Shown here: positions 36,210-46,983 of the stretch, in pieces
Layout: every line of letters starts with the position of its first letter
Numbering within the stretch: the first letter of the stretch is position 1
Source of the DNA: Pogonophryne albipinna
Taxonomy: Eukaryota; Chordata; Actinopteri; Perciformes; Artedidraconidae
Reading direction: 5' to 3'
DNA: 64,000 bases
Assembly: GCA_028583405.1 (NCBI GenBank)
Contig: CM053252.1
Coordinates: 39,309,567 to 39,373,566 of the forward strand
The notes under the pieces: generated by a model
Told to the model about the DNA's origin: nothing
Seen by the model: the letters and a program-made list of their open reading frames with translations, nothing else
The model's database searches: none
Translations under genes and position numbers: made by a program

Positions 36210-36533
36210 GTAAGGTAAGGTGAAAGCTACTGGTTTTGTTGTTTACCACTGTCGGCGACTCTAGTCTGCTCAGTAAACTAGGCGTGTGTAACAATGTAAG
36301 TTAACGGTTAATTACATTATAATGATGGTGCTACAATGTGTGTTTTCAAATAACTTTTAAGTGACCCACATTAGTAGATGTTGTTAGCCTACTACTAGCT
36401 ATGTATCTCTGTTATCTTCTCTGAAGCTCACAGCAAAAGGTGTAGCTTTTTTATTCGTCTGGGTCATTCGATAATATTAATCTTCCTTGACTCACTCTCA
36501 CTGGTAGTGGAGCCAAAGCTCTCGTGTCCCTGT

Positions 36534-37037
36534 CAGAGGAGGAATAAGTATTCAGATGCTTTGTTTGAATGTAAGAACAAAAGTATTATAAGCAAACTGT
36601 TCTTCAAGTATAACAAATAAAAGTCATTTGTAATTTACACACGGCATCTATTGCACGTCTGTCCGTCCTGGGAGAGGGATCCCTCCTCTGTTGCTCTCCC
36701 TGAGGTTTCTCCCATGTTCCCTTTAAACTGTGGGTTTTCTCTGGAAGTTTTTCCTTGTACGATGTGAGGGTCTAAGGATAGAGGGTGTAGTATTGTCATA
36801 CTGATATTCTGTACAAACTGTGAAGTCCACTGAGACAAATGTAACATTTGTGATATTGGGCTATATAAATAAACATTGATTGATTGATTTTTGTGAGAAC
36901 AAAAAAATCCCTTTTGTGTGTTTATAATTATATTTATATATGTGACACATTTCTAGGTAATATTGTTGCATCAAGTACCTCAAAATCGTACTTAAGTACA
37001 GTACTTGATTAATGTACTTAGTTACTTCCCACCTCTG
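36534..37037. mobile_element. Non-autonomous hAT, with L2 tail inside
   Basis: It begins CAGAGGAGGAATAAGTA and ends (inverse) CAGAGGTGGGAAGTAACTAA with the familiar 'gtacttaagtacagtacttg' block. The 8-bp flanks GTCCCTGT and GTTCCTCT agree at 6 of 8 positions, suggesting an old insertion. It lies in pld3 intron 1. Confidence 0.65.
36642..36890 (+). repeat. L2 3'-tail fragment (second family, plus orientation)
   Basis: Inverse of the copies at 33003 and 35055, ending 'ttgggctatataaataaaca' then (TTGA)n. Inserted inside the hAT at 36534-37037. Confidence 0.9.
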
Positions 37038-38321
37038 GTTCCTCTCTAATGTGAAGTGTTCCTCTGCTCAGACAGGCAAGCCTTCTGCTACAAGTATAAA
37101 CTCCATAAGAGTTTTTTTCAAGTTGTTTTGCTTTGAATGCTACATATTTCACCTAAAAGGTATCATCTGCTAATTTACACTCAATGCAGATATGGTGGAA
37201 AGTAGTAATTTAAAGTCAAGTGGTACTGGAAACTCTATACTTCAATATGTTTCCTCCCTTAGGCTTAAAAAAAACCATTCTGATCAAAATATTGAACCGA
37301 CAATGGAAAATATGATTTATGTCAAATTGCAAAATGACTGTTTCCTAATCCAGACTCACTTTCCATATAACCCAGCATAGTTTGGCCTCCAATATCACGC
37401 TGGAAGATTTTAACTTTCCTTTTCTTAATTTGTATACCTCTTGTTTCCCCTGGGATCTGTTTACAAGAGCCTCAAAACAAAGCAAATATTTAGCTTTCTT
37501 GAGACAAGATTTAAGGAAGGCATTTCAGCCAAAATATGTTGAATGGTTTGTTTTCCGCATGTGCATGACTTGAACAATTCCAAACTGTTCTGCAAGATCC
37601 CAAGGGCGTCCAGGGCCCGTACTCTGTTTGTTCCTAACCAGCAGCTTTAATGAGCTGTGAGAAAATGCTTTTTCAGAGAAACTGAAGCTCTACACTGCTG
37701 CTGTCAGCATTCTGGCGTCCATACTTCCTCTCTGTTTTAAGGAATCGGGAACCACAAGACCTGAGATTCCAGTAAAGAGTTAATTCTGTCGGGGATGTTA
37801 TTGTTGGTGCTCAGCTCCCACAGCCCTTCGTGCCAGAGATGAGCTGTGCAGGTTATTCTCTCTGTGGAACCTTCCCTTTGTCACATCTGTAAAGAGAGCA
37901 GGGACAATGGCTGGGAGATTGCTCTGTTGTGTCATAGCTATGTAGTAGGGCTGTGCCTTGAGTGATATTGCAATAGTCCATACATTGCAATTTCATCTTA
38001 CGTTTGATAAATTGTGCAGCCCTACTATGTTGCTACATGAAGTTAGATCAAGCATATTTATGACTATCACTTATGCCAACAAAAAAAACGTGTTTTCAAT
38101 TTTCAAATTAACTTTATATATTTCCTCACATGTTAACTTGTTTAGATCCCCAACTGTACCCTGGTTGGTAAACATCAGTGTAACTGTAGTAATGACATTA
38201 ATGTAATGAAGTAAAGATGTTTACTTCCTGCTGCCACAATGTGAACATTTCCTGTCATTCATCAGATCCTTCCCACTGAGTCATAAACACGTGATGTAAC
38301 ATTTAGTTTTTTTTGTCTCAG
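37038..38321. other. pld3 intron 1, unassigned part
   Basis: No repeat ends or coding segments recognised. The two ~60-codon open frames at 37192 and 37382 show no domain. Confidence 0.45.
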
Positions 38322-38389
38322 AGCTGCATCATCTGACCGGAGCGGACTCTACCCATATCATCCCAGCAGATGTTATTCTGTCTGTGACA

Positions 38390-38416
38390 ATGAAGACTGA
38401 CATCCCATACAACCAG
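38390..38416 (+). CDS. pld3: pld3 coding exon 1 (phospholipase D3, start codon)
   Basis: The exon spans 38322-38416 (acceptor ctcag, donor CAG|GTAAGG); translation starts at the ATG at 38390 and gives nine residues, MKTDIPYNQ, ending in phase 0. PLD3 is a type II membrane glycoprotein sorted to lysosomes. Its luminal part is a single-stranded nucleic-acid 5'-3' exonuclease of the PLD superfamily. Known vertebrate PLD3 also begins with MK and a short cytosolic tail. The start is chosen because the next exon joins in frame and leads into the transmembrane segment. The following intron is 16.5 kb and is filled with a Merlin-like element, an L2 LINE and other repeats. Confidence 0.7.
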
Positions 38417-39028
38417 GTAAGGACCATAACTTTATTAAATCAAAGCGTTTTAAAAAGCAAAAATATTTTCAATCAGTTCTGTCAAGTAAGGAATACCAAT
38501 CTTTTACTGGGTCAAACAGGGGTAATGTGACAATTTGGCTAATACTTAAAAATGTAATTGATAGATAGAACTTTTTGATGTTCAATTCTGACGTTCAGGA
38601 AAAGGAACCAACAAAAAATGATTAATTAAAGTAACCATAAAAACGTGTACTGTATTTAAATACAATGTGCTGTGGGAAATTCCTTTCTGTACATGTCCGT
38701 AGTAGTTACTCAGAGCAGAGGAGACCATGTGGTCTGTTGAAGGATGATAGCTTATCTCATGTCACAGTGTCAAATTCATTTCATACTTACTTTCATTTTA
38801 GAAAACCTCCCTAGCATACAGAGTTAATAAACAAATAATGCAATGTATTTCACATTTGTAGGTGGTATTACCCTAATAACCTTTAGCTGTGGTGGAGATG
38901 AGGTTATCCATTATGAGGAGTGACGAACAGGGTTGAGGTCAAATAGTCCAAAAAATCCAGTCCAGTGTCTTTTCCTAAACACTTTAACTTAACATCAGTG
39001 AAAAGTGTCATGGGGTTAAGGAAAGATG
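38417..39028. other. Start of pld3 intron 2, unassigned
   Basis: Nothing recognised up to GAAAGATG (39021-39028), the target duplication of the Merlin-like element. Confidence 0.45.
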
Positions 39029-39120
39029 GGTACCACTTTACAATAAGACTACCCTTATAAAGGATTCATAAAGGGTTTATAATTAGGTTATTAATTAGGT
39101 TGTAAACACTTTATTAATCT

Positions 39121-39467
39121 TTAAAGGTAAGGTATGTAAGTTTGAGAAACCGGCTCAAGATACACTTTTTGTTATATTCCATGGAATGCTCTTAACATCC
39201 CGATAGCAATGAATATCTTAAGTGCTTTGACAAAAAATCCATAAAAACACATCATCTGTGTAAGCCGTACAAAAAGCACGACCAATCATTTTAGCCGGCC
39301 CGGCTAAAATAACTGAATGGCCTACCTGCCTGTCAGCCTTCCACCTGTGCACAAACTTATCTCGTGCCCTCATTGGTCATGTGCGCGTTCGTGTGTGTTG
39401 GAGGAGGTATTTTCAAATTCTAGCGCACTCGAGCTGGTTTCTCCAAAATTACCTACCCCACCTTTAA
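39121..39467. mobile_element. TTAA-target MITE (family 2), 347 bp
   Basis: TTAAAGGTAAGGTATGTAAG at the left and the inverse TTAAAGGTGGGGTAGGTAAT at the right, both continuing into GAGAAACC. It sits inside the left inverted repeat of the Merlin-like element; removing it restores the match with the right end. Confidence 0.88.
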
Positions 39468-40220
39468 GAACCATTTATTAACCAGTTCTAACATAGACAC
39501 ATACATCAACACAGGCTCGCTATTTGGCAAGATGACTAAGCCTTATATTGGCACTAGCTTACTTCGTGTTCTTCATCAGCCAGCATCCTTGGTATCTGTT
39601 GTTCACTGAGTTGATTCCCCCCTTCCATCTTGATGTTTCTTGGCATCTCTTTATGACCATTTATTTACAAGCTACTAACATGTATAACTGCCAAAAGGGA
39701 GCCTTGTAAAGTGTAAAACACATTCCCATTTATTAATGAGTTACTACCATTTATAATTTGTTTAAGTTATATTAAGCCTTAAAGTTATGCATACATTAGG
39801 GCGTGGTCACATTGAGTGACAGGTCATTCCAGTGACTGCTGCTGTTAGCTTTCTGCTCTGCTAGCAGCTCTGTGATGCTACAGGGGCTCTGCCTGCTCAG
39901 CTCATCAGGGGAACATAACTTGAACTCTGCCGTGTTTGTTGTGCTGGTGCCTTGTGGACTATTCTTCATGCCGGATTATTGTGACTCGCTCCACGTTCAA
40001 AACAGACGGTGCATGAATGCGGTTTTGCGGTAAGTGAAATTTGAGTACTTTATTTATGGGTTGCTTATATTTAGTCAGCTAATGTTAATGAATATTAAGG
40101 CTTGGGTTAGCATATAGTAAGCGAGTGGTAGCTACATCTGTGCTAACGATGTTAATCGTAGCCTCCAAGTTAAAACGTAATGGAGAAGTGTTAAGCATTA
40201 AGTGGGATAACACTGTAGAA

Positions 40221-41667
40221 CAGGGGTGCCCAACCTTTTTTGAACCGAGAGCTACTTTTAAAGTTGCCGGTCTGCCCGAGATCTACCAGTCCAAATAGAG
40301 AGGCGTAGCCATTACTGACAGCCTACTACCAGGTAAATACACACTTCTACTTGTATAAAACTGACCTTTGTACGATGAATACTTCATAAAATACTGCAGA
40401 TCCTTTATCTTACCTCTTTCTAATCTACACACATACAAGTATTTAACTGAAGTTACACAACAGTGTTGTTGATACAGAGTTGGAGTTTATTCACACGTCA
40501 CATACTACAGTGGGTAATGTTTTCAAGAAACATTGAACAGTGCTGCCACATATGATACAGGAATAAAAGAAAAGACTCTGAACCCTTTCTTTGCCATTAT
40601 ATAAAAAAAGTGTTGCTATAAAAGTATAAATTAGGCTTACTAATAAGACAACTCAGATCTGAAGCTACACAGGAATCTGCTGCCAAAGTGCAATAAAAAA
40701 AGACAACATTAATAGAATCAAACCCTTTTTGTGTTGCATTTTAATAGAGTATAAAAAGAAATGCCTTTAAAATAGGATACAATCAACACTAGTTTCTTAA
40801 CCTGAATTGATAATAGACTATAATCAATTTAAACAGAACAGATCTGAATGTTTGCATTCTTATACCATTTTGTACAATAATTATAATGAATAAGTTCAAA
40901 TAAACTTAAACTTACAGCTGATTAATAACGGTATCTAACTTGAGTTTTTATTATATCAAAAACCTGTTGAAATGCTACTGTTATTTTTACTGTACCCCAA
41001 AAGCGCGTCGGCAGCCTCCAAGAATGGTTCTTTCACAACTTCGCCATCTTTGAAAGACTTCATGTGTTTCGCAAGAACGTGACTGACACAATAAGATGCG
41101 ATGGTAGCAGCCTTGCTCTTGTTGTTGGGCCTGGTGAAAATGGACTGCTGTGCATTTAGCTGTCCTTTCAGGCCCCTCCCCTTTTGGGAGCGTAGGGCAG
41201 AATTAGGAGGGAATTCCGTCTCGTAGGTTTGTGCACTGTTTTGAAATGCCGCTTCTAAATTACCCTTCTTCGATAAAGCGACGCTCGCATTGCAGATGAG
41301 ACAGATGGACTTTGAATTGGAATAGATACAAAAATAATTATCCTCCCACTCGGAGTGAAAATGATATATTTTGGGCTTTTTTGCTTCTGCCATAATTGCG
41401 GTCCTGTGTGTGTGCGGACTGTCACTCCTGTTGACACGGACAACGTCAGTGAACTAGTGCACTGCCCACCAGCCATGCCCCGACACATGGGGTCACGCCG
41501 GCCAATCACAAAGCTTTGATGCGTTCAAGTGCATTATTCTGGCACAGGAAGATTATGTTATAGGACATTAACGATAAAACCGAATATTGTTGTTCTATTT
41601 TTAGACGCATCTCGCGATCGACTGGGAATCTCCCCGTCGATCGCGATCGACTGGTTGGGCACCCCTG
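40221..41667 (-). mobile_element. hAT element (Charlie/GTF2IRD2-like), TSD CTGTAGAA
   Basis: Perfect ends CAGGGGTGCCCAACC / GGTTGGGCACCCCTG, flanked by CTGTAGAA at 40213-40220 and 41668-41675. It carries the N-terminal part of a transposase on the minus strand. Located inside the Merlin-like element. Confidence 0.95.
40956..41393 (-). pseudogene. hAT transposase N-terminal part (GTF2IRD2-like)
   Basis: The frame starts MAEAKKPKIYHFHSEWEDNY with CLICNASVALSKKGNLE, a BED-like zinc finger where the second ligand pair is degraded (the usual histidine region reads AAFQNSAQ). QSIFTRPNNKSKAATIASY and HVLAKHMKSFKDGE follow, as in hAT transposases related to GTF2IRD2 and SCAND3. It ends after ~145 codons; the catalytic core and dimerisation domain (~400 residues) are deleted, so the element depends on others. 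Confidence 0.75.
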
Positions 41668-41838
41668 CTGTAGAACAAACGGCTTCTGTTTGAGGTTGGT
41701 AAAATAAGGTCATCCTTGTAAGTTAGAGATATTTTATTAGGTAGGTAACTTTATGCATTGATAAGGTAAATATAAATTTGCTATGATCGATTATGTAGAC
41801 AAGCTAACGTCAAAGTAGTGTTGAAGAGTGGCCTAGTG

Positions 41839-42178
41839 CAGCGGCTTTCAAAGTGTGAGGAGCGCCTCCCCTGGGGGGCGCTAGAGAGCTTCAGGGGAGG
41901 CGCAGCGTGAAAAAAACCCCAGAGAAACAGTGAAATCTAGCTAGTTAACTTCAGCTAACTTTATGCGAGTGGCAACATGGATCGATTTTTAGTGAAGTTA
42001 CCTAAAGTGAGAGAGGAGACAGCGTCTGGCAGAAAACGTCACTTGCACACTTTTGGCTGTCTGTGGAGACTGAGTTCCCCCACCTCGCCAAAAAGGCTGT
42101 AAAAGTGCTCATTCCCTTCACCTGTGTGAGTGCGGGTTTTCCGCATTGGCTTTGATCAAATGCAAGTACCGGTCAAGC
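41839..42178 (+). mobile_element. hAT left-end fragment
   Basis: Begins CAGCGGCTTTCAAAGTGTGA and the GGGGGGCGCTAGAG block seen in fish hATs, then a few codons resembling the start of a BED-finger transposase. No matching right end was located, so the limits are uncertain. Confidence 0.45.
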
Positions 42179-42248
42179 AGCGGCGGATCTACCGGGCTGG
42201 CATGCGGTGGCAACTGCCACCCTAAAAATAGCCTTGCCACCCCAGTTG

Positions 42249-43463
42249 TAGGGGTGTAACGGTACACGTACCCGTACCGAAATTATTCGGTACGGGCCCT
42301 TCGGTTCGGTACACGTGTGTACCGAAGTGTACCGAACGAATATAACGTTAAACGTAAAAAATTGAGAACGTGAACAACTTCTTGGAAGTAATCTCAGGTG
42401 CTGCGTCGCAGCATTCAGAGTAATTTGCTCCCATTGTGTTCAACGCGTCATAGAGCGAGCAAGTCATTTAATTGGACGAGCTGGTCAGAGGGATGCGTTC
42501 AAATGTAGTCCGTAATTTGAGGAACTATCGAAATGGCGAACGCAGATAAAGTTGAGCTCGAAAATCCTCCAGCATCATTGAAGTCTCCGGTTTGGGAACA
42601 TTTTGGTTTCGCAGTTACGTACAAGGATGACGGACAAAGACAGGTGGACCAAACCAAAGCTGTTTGTCGGCATTGTTCAACTAAAATTGGTTACGCGGCT
42701 GGCAATACATCAAACTTGCACACTCATTTGAAAAGGCATCACCCGAACGTGAATATCACCGGTACCAAAAGACTGAAGTGCAAACCCAACTCCCACTAGC
42801 ATTTAAGCCTCCACCACTCGCAAAAACTTCAGACCGAGCCAAAGCTATTACAAACGCCAAATATCCTTATGTTGCCATGTTAGCAAAGCGCTACCTGGCT
42901 GTATCTGCTCCCTCTGTCCCTAGAGAGGGTGTTCTCCACAGCAGGAGACATTGTTAGTGCCAGCAGATCTGCCCTTTCGGCAAGCAATGTGGACAAGTTC
43001 ATCTTTCTTAAAGAAACATGAAAATACAATGACAAGCAAGTCATAATGTCAAACTGGCTGCTTAGGTACTAGTACAGTACAGTTCAAATACAGATTATTT
43101 CAGTTCATCGAAATGCTGCACTTTATATGTTTATTTTATTATATTTTATATTTATTTGAGTGAATATTCATAGTTTAATAATAATTAAAAACCCAAAACT
43201 AATAGTTTATGTTTTGTGAGTACTAGTACAGTAAAGTTCAAATACAGATTATTTTAGTTCATCGAAATGCTGCACCTTAATATTTATTATATTATATTTT
43301 GTATTTATTTGAGTGAATACATTATTCACAGTTTAATAAAAAAAAAATATGTTATGTTTTGTGATAATTTTTTCTGCTGTACCGAAAACGTACCGAACCG
43401 AACCGTGACCTAAAAACCGAGGTACGTACCGAACCGAAATGTTTGTGAACCGTTACACCCCTA
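42249..43463 (+). mobile_element. hAT element with BED finger, TSD CCCAGTTG
   Basis: Ends TAGGGGTGTAACGGTACAC and the inverse (gaaccgTTACACCCCTA), flanked by CCCAGTTG at 42241-42248 and 43464-43471. Internal 'ggtacacgtacccgtaccg'-type subterminal repeats are present at both ends. A deletion derivative retaining only the BED finger. Confidence 0.93.
42533..42799 (+). CDS. BED zinc-finger N-terminal domain of a hAT transposase (truncated)
   Basis: An 88-codon frame with SPVWEHFGFAVTYKDDGQRQ, then C-R-H-C and H-T-H-L-K-R-H-H, the Cx2C...HxxxxH pattern of BED fingers in ZBED1-like proteins. BED fingers give sequence-specific DNA binding to hAT transposase ends. The frame stops right after the finger, at the internal deletion point; catalytic residues are absent. 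It could in principle act as a titrating DNA-binding peptide, but that is speculation. Confidence 0.65.
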   Translation: MANADKVELENPPASLKSPVWEHFGFAVTYKDDGQRQVDQTKAVCRHCSTKIGYAAGNTSNLHTHLKRHHPNVNITGTKRLKCKPNSH

Positions 43464-43687
43464 CCCAGTTGGCAGCTTTGTTTTTTAAATAAAAGTTGTG
43501 GCTCATCGGACATTTATGAGAAAAAATCCCTAATGTCCGAGTGCAAGTGAATGCAGCACAAGACGCAAGCCTTGTAACCCCTCCCCCGGCCCTGGCGCTA
43601 GCGAGGAAATGGCGGTGATTTCATTTGAACGGGATGGCGCATTCGGACCCCAAGTAGACGGAAGGAATTAGGTATTTGCGGTCTACA

Positions 43688-43819
43688 ATGACAGAGAAGA
43701 GACTGTCAAGTTTGGCTGTACTCAGCATTGAATCAAAACTTACTAAAGCTTTGGATCTTAATACGTTTGTGAGGCGTTTTGCTGAACAAGATGGTAATCG
43801 CCACATTCAGCTGTTATAG
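43688..43819 (+). pseudogene. hAT transposase C-terminal (dimerisation) remnant
   Basis: Starting at MTEKRLSSLAVLSIESKLTK, this is the RLS-LA-LSIE motif that closes many hAT transposases, followed by FAEQDGNRH and a stop. Only ~43 codons remain. Confidence 0.65.
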
Positions 43820-43982
43820 GCATGCCAACTTGATGCTCTTCTCACGGATGACTCCATGAGCATAAAAAACTGTTAAAATGATGACCTTACGTGTGTAAAT
43901 ATATATTTTTCTTTGTGGGGGTCTGCCCCCAAAAAACTGTTTTCAAGTCCTGAGAAATTCAAATAAGACGGTATGTAAAACT

Positions 43983-44080
43983 ACACTGCCCAGCCAAAAA
44001 AAAGTAACCACTTTGATTTAACTAGGCCAGTAGGTAAGGGCATTCCACTGGATAATAATACCCCTGCATTATAGCAACAA
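43983..44080 (+). mobile_element. Tc1/mariner-like end fragment
   Basis: Contains 'acactgcccagccaaaaaaa' and 'gggcattccactggataata', which resemble the end and first ~90 bp of a fish Tc1-like element. No other end was found. Confidence 0.4.
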
Positions 44081-44880
44081 CAACAACAATAATAATAATA
44101 ATTGCAAGGGAAACTTCTGCAGCAATGGAGAGTCAGGACTCAGAGAGACACGAGGAGAGTTGGAGCTTTGATGTCAAACACTGATCGTTTATTACAAGTA
44201 TCGGCCGGAGAAATTCACATCACAAGTCACAGAGCAGCCAGAGGTTCTGACTGCCCGGGTGGGTTGCCACATCAATTCTGCCCACCCTCTCTCTCGAATA
44301 GACCTTTTTAACTAGTTTACAGAGAGTTAATCCGCATATTGGGGGATGGTGCTTAAACACTGGAGATATCCCCGACATCTGGACTGCATTAGCACATTCC
44401 TATGTATGTGAAATCAACCTCACAATAAGATGTGTGTATATTACAAATATTTCAAGATGATTACTTAGATATTACAATATGGTTGGTTAAGCTGGAGTTC
44501 ATTATTGAGCTTACACGTTAACGTCACAGTCATATCTGAAGAACGAACCCAAAGCTTGTTCTTTTTATTAATTGTATTACCAAATTGGTATCAAATAAAT
44601 ATTAAGCATTGGTAATACCAATGCTGATAAAGTCAACTATTTTATTTGTGTCTGGGAGAAGGTACTGTACCCAGTTCCTATGTTCGGCAGTTATAGACTA
44701 GGCTTTCTTGTACAAGAGAATAAAAAAATAAAGAAAAATCAATATGGACCATTACTGTATAATTATCCTTAAATGATGTTATATAATGCACCTATAAACA
44801 AGTATGGCATTTTGAAACATGATGTGCAACCATTTTTACTGTAATTTGTGTGCATTTTGTTGTTAACTAAGATGCTGTTA
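44081..44880. other. Unassigned interior of the Merlin-like element
   Basis: An (AAT)n-like run at 44080-44102 and otherwise unassigned sequence; it could be the intron before the transposase exon. Confidence 0.4.
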
Positions 44881-44900
44881 TGATTTAATTTTTTGTTAGT

Positions 44901-45361
44901 ATGCACATGGACGCTTTGGACATACCTGGAGAAGGAAGAAATGGGTCTTCGGAATGATGGGAGTTAGACAAAAGGCGGAGACTCGTGTTGAAACTAGTGG
45001 AGAAACGATCAAGATGCCACCTTGTCCCTCTGATTAGACGGCATGTTAAGTCAGGAAGTAGCATTTTTAGTGATGAGTGGAGGGCATACAGGAGAGTGCT
45101 GAGTAACATGGGGTACAACCACTACACCATAAACCACAGTAGGTGGTTTGTGAACCCCCAGACTGGCAGTCATTCCCACATAATGAAAGAGCTAGGTCGA
45201 CCGTCAAAGGACATGTCCGTAGACTGAGAGGAAACCGTACAGAGAGTTTGTTGAAGGAACACCTCAAAGTTCTTGAATGGTCATCTTGGCTTGGCTCTGC
45301 TCACCCTGATGGACTGCTTGGACGCTTGTTCAAGAATATACACAAAGCCTTTCCAGTCTGA
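44901..45361 (+). pseudogene. ISXO2-type (IS1595/Merlin) transposase, last exon, frameshifted
   Basis: The exon follows an acceptor-like 'taattttttgttag'. The reading starts GRFGHTWRRKKWVFGMMGV and shifts frame near 44980 to LVPLIRRHVKSGSSIFSDEW, with RAYRRVLSNMGYNHYTINHS after it. It shifts again near 45180 to TVKGHVRRLRGNR. SDEWRAY and the NHS...FV block are hallmarks of the ISXO2-like DDE domain: the first carries a catalytic aspartate, and the expected downstream acidic residue falls in the damaged segment near 45190. An AATAAA at 45480 could be its poly-A signal. A possible 5' exon ends at a GTAAGT donor near 40030. At least two frameshifts make it dead. Confidence 0.75.
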
Positions 45362-45587
45362 GTACCATTATATCTTACCAAGTCTTTCATTTATGTCTGA
45401 GAAAAGCTTTTATGTTTAAATATGTGTATCAGTCATCCTAAATTGTCATTATTTTGAGTCCTGATTTTCTTCATGTGTGAATAAAATGTTTTGCTTGGTT
45501 CTGTTGCATCTTACTTGGCATTTCATGTGAAAAATGTGTATTAGGTTAGCATGAATGTTATAACTCATTCATAAATCATGCGTGCAA

Positions 45588-46435
45588 ATTAGTCGCTTTT
45601 CGGCGCCTCCTGCTTTTTTAGCGCTGATTTGGGTGACTTGTGTAATTCGTGGCGAACCGAAGCGTTTTCGTTTTGGGGGGGGATCCGTCAGTGGGACTGA
45701 CGGACAACTTCTCACTGACCTGACTCGAAAGACATGTCCTACCAAGGAAGCGTCCTCAACATTGAGAAACACCCTGTGTCTTTAGTTGTAAGCCCAGTAG
45801 CGATCTGTTGTTATTAGCATCTGGTTAGCTAGCTATGCCAACGAATATAAAGAGCTTTTCTACAACCAGGTGAAAGAAAAGCACACCTTGATATGATCAT
45901 TATAGTTATCAAAAAATAAGAGACTAAATGAAAAACAGGTATAACATACTATATGAAAATAACAAGAATACAGTTTAAAAGGGGAGTGATTTGTAAAATA
46001 TCCATAAAGAAAAAGAAAAATCTGCTTACAGTTCTGTTTCATATGGGTGTTGAGAGATGTATCCAAAGATCTCTTCATTTTGCTCTCAAAGTGCACCAGA
46101 TTGATGCTTTTAACTTCAACATTTAAAAAAAATATCTTCCCGGGGGGACATGCCCCCGGACCCCCCTAGAGGATGTGAGGTCCCCCCTCCACTTGAATTA
46201 TGTCTGTTTTGGTGGTCATGCCACAACCGTGCACATGCATGCATGCGCAAGTCATGTTAGGATATCTGGATTAAGAGGTTGTTTTTTCTTTGCATAGAAT
46301 GAAAGAAAGGCGAAATTAATGGGCTGTGATTTTAGTTTTTTTAAGCAGATGTTGAGTTCAATCATTTGTACGGCCCTCGGAGGATGTTGTAAAAATTGAA
46401 ATGGCCCTTGAGAGGAAAAAGGTTCCCCACCCCTG
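45588..46435 (+). mobile_element. hAT-like fragment related to 60445-60745
   Basis: Positions ~45890-46170 match 60457-60735 closely ('aaatgaaaaacaggtat', 'gggtgttgagagatgtatcc', then the CCCCCGGACCCCCC block). The right edge GGTTCCCCACCCCTG is a typical hAT end. No clear left partner or duplication was found. Confidence 0.5.
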
Positions 46436-46983
46436 CTCTAAATAATAATAAAAACCCTTGATTTATAACTTAACATCTCTGTCTCCTATTGATCTGAGTA
46501 TATTATAAAGAATAGCCAGTTAATTGAAGCATTATAGCACAGGCCTTTGTCAGATGGTATATTACGCAGTTTTTGTTCTGCTTCGAATAGTTCTCTCTTT
46601 TTTCACCATACGTGTGTTTGCATCCCTGATAAATGGACATGTGTATTAAACTTAAAAACAACGCTCCCTTTCAGTAGTTATAAATGTTAGTAACTCATTC
46701 ATAGATGGTCATAAGAGATGCTAAGAAACATCAAGATGGAAGGGGGGAGAATCAACTCAGTGAACAACAGATACCAAGGATGCTGGCTGATGAAGAAGAC
46801 GAAGATAAATGTGGGCTCACTATTTGGCAAGCAACCGGTCACAGTTGCCCTTTTTATATCATGTCTTATAAAAGCTTATTAATGATTTATAAAGTGTTCA
46901 CAACCTAATTAATAAATTAATTACAAACTATTCGTAAACCCTTTTATAAGGGTAGTCTTATTGTAAAGTGGTACCGAAAGATG

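Larger units (their letters stand above)
42179..43850 (+). mobile_element. hAT fragment with transposase C-terminus, interrupted by another hAT
   Basis: Begins CAGCGGCGGATCTACC, a common fish hAT end. It is interrupted by the TAGGGGTG-type hAT at 42249-43463, continues with 'ggcagctttgttttttaaat', and contains a hAT dimerisation-domain remnant at 43688-43819. The right end is not defined. Confidence 0.55.
39029..46975 (+). mobile_element. Merlin-like (IS1595/ISXO2-type) DNA transposon, TSD GAAAGATG
   Basis: The ends are GGTACCACTTTACAATAAGA inverted at both sides. The inverted repeats are ~300 bp long: 'ggtatctgttgttcactgag' near 39590-39610 recurs inverted near 46755-46775. GAAAGATG flanks both ends (39021-39028 and 46976-46983). 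Inside is a decayed ISXO2-type transposase exon at 44901. Merlin elements are known for 8-9-bp duplications and this transposase type, so the parts agree. Three or more hATs and a TTAA element inflate it to 7.9 kb. Confidence 0.82.

Noticed and set aside
37192..38206. Three short plus-strand frames before the pld3 start exon
   Set aside because: 60-82 codons, no domain, no donor/acceptor pairing consistent with exons.
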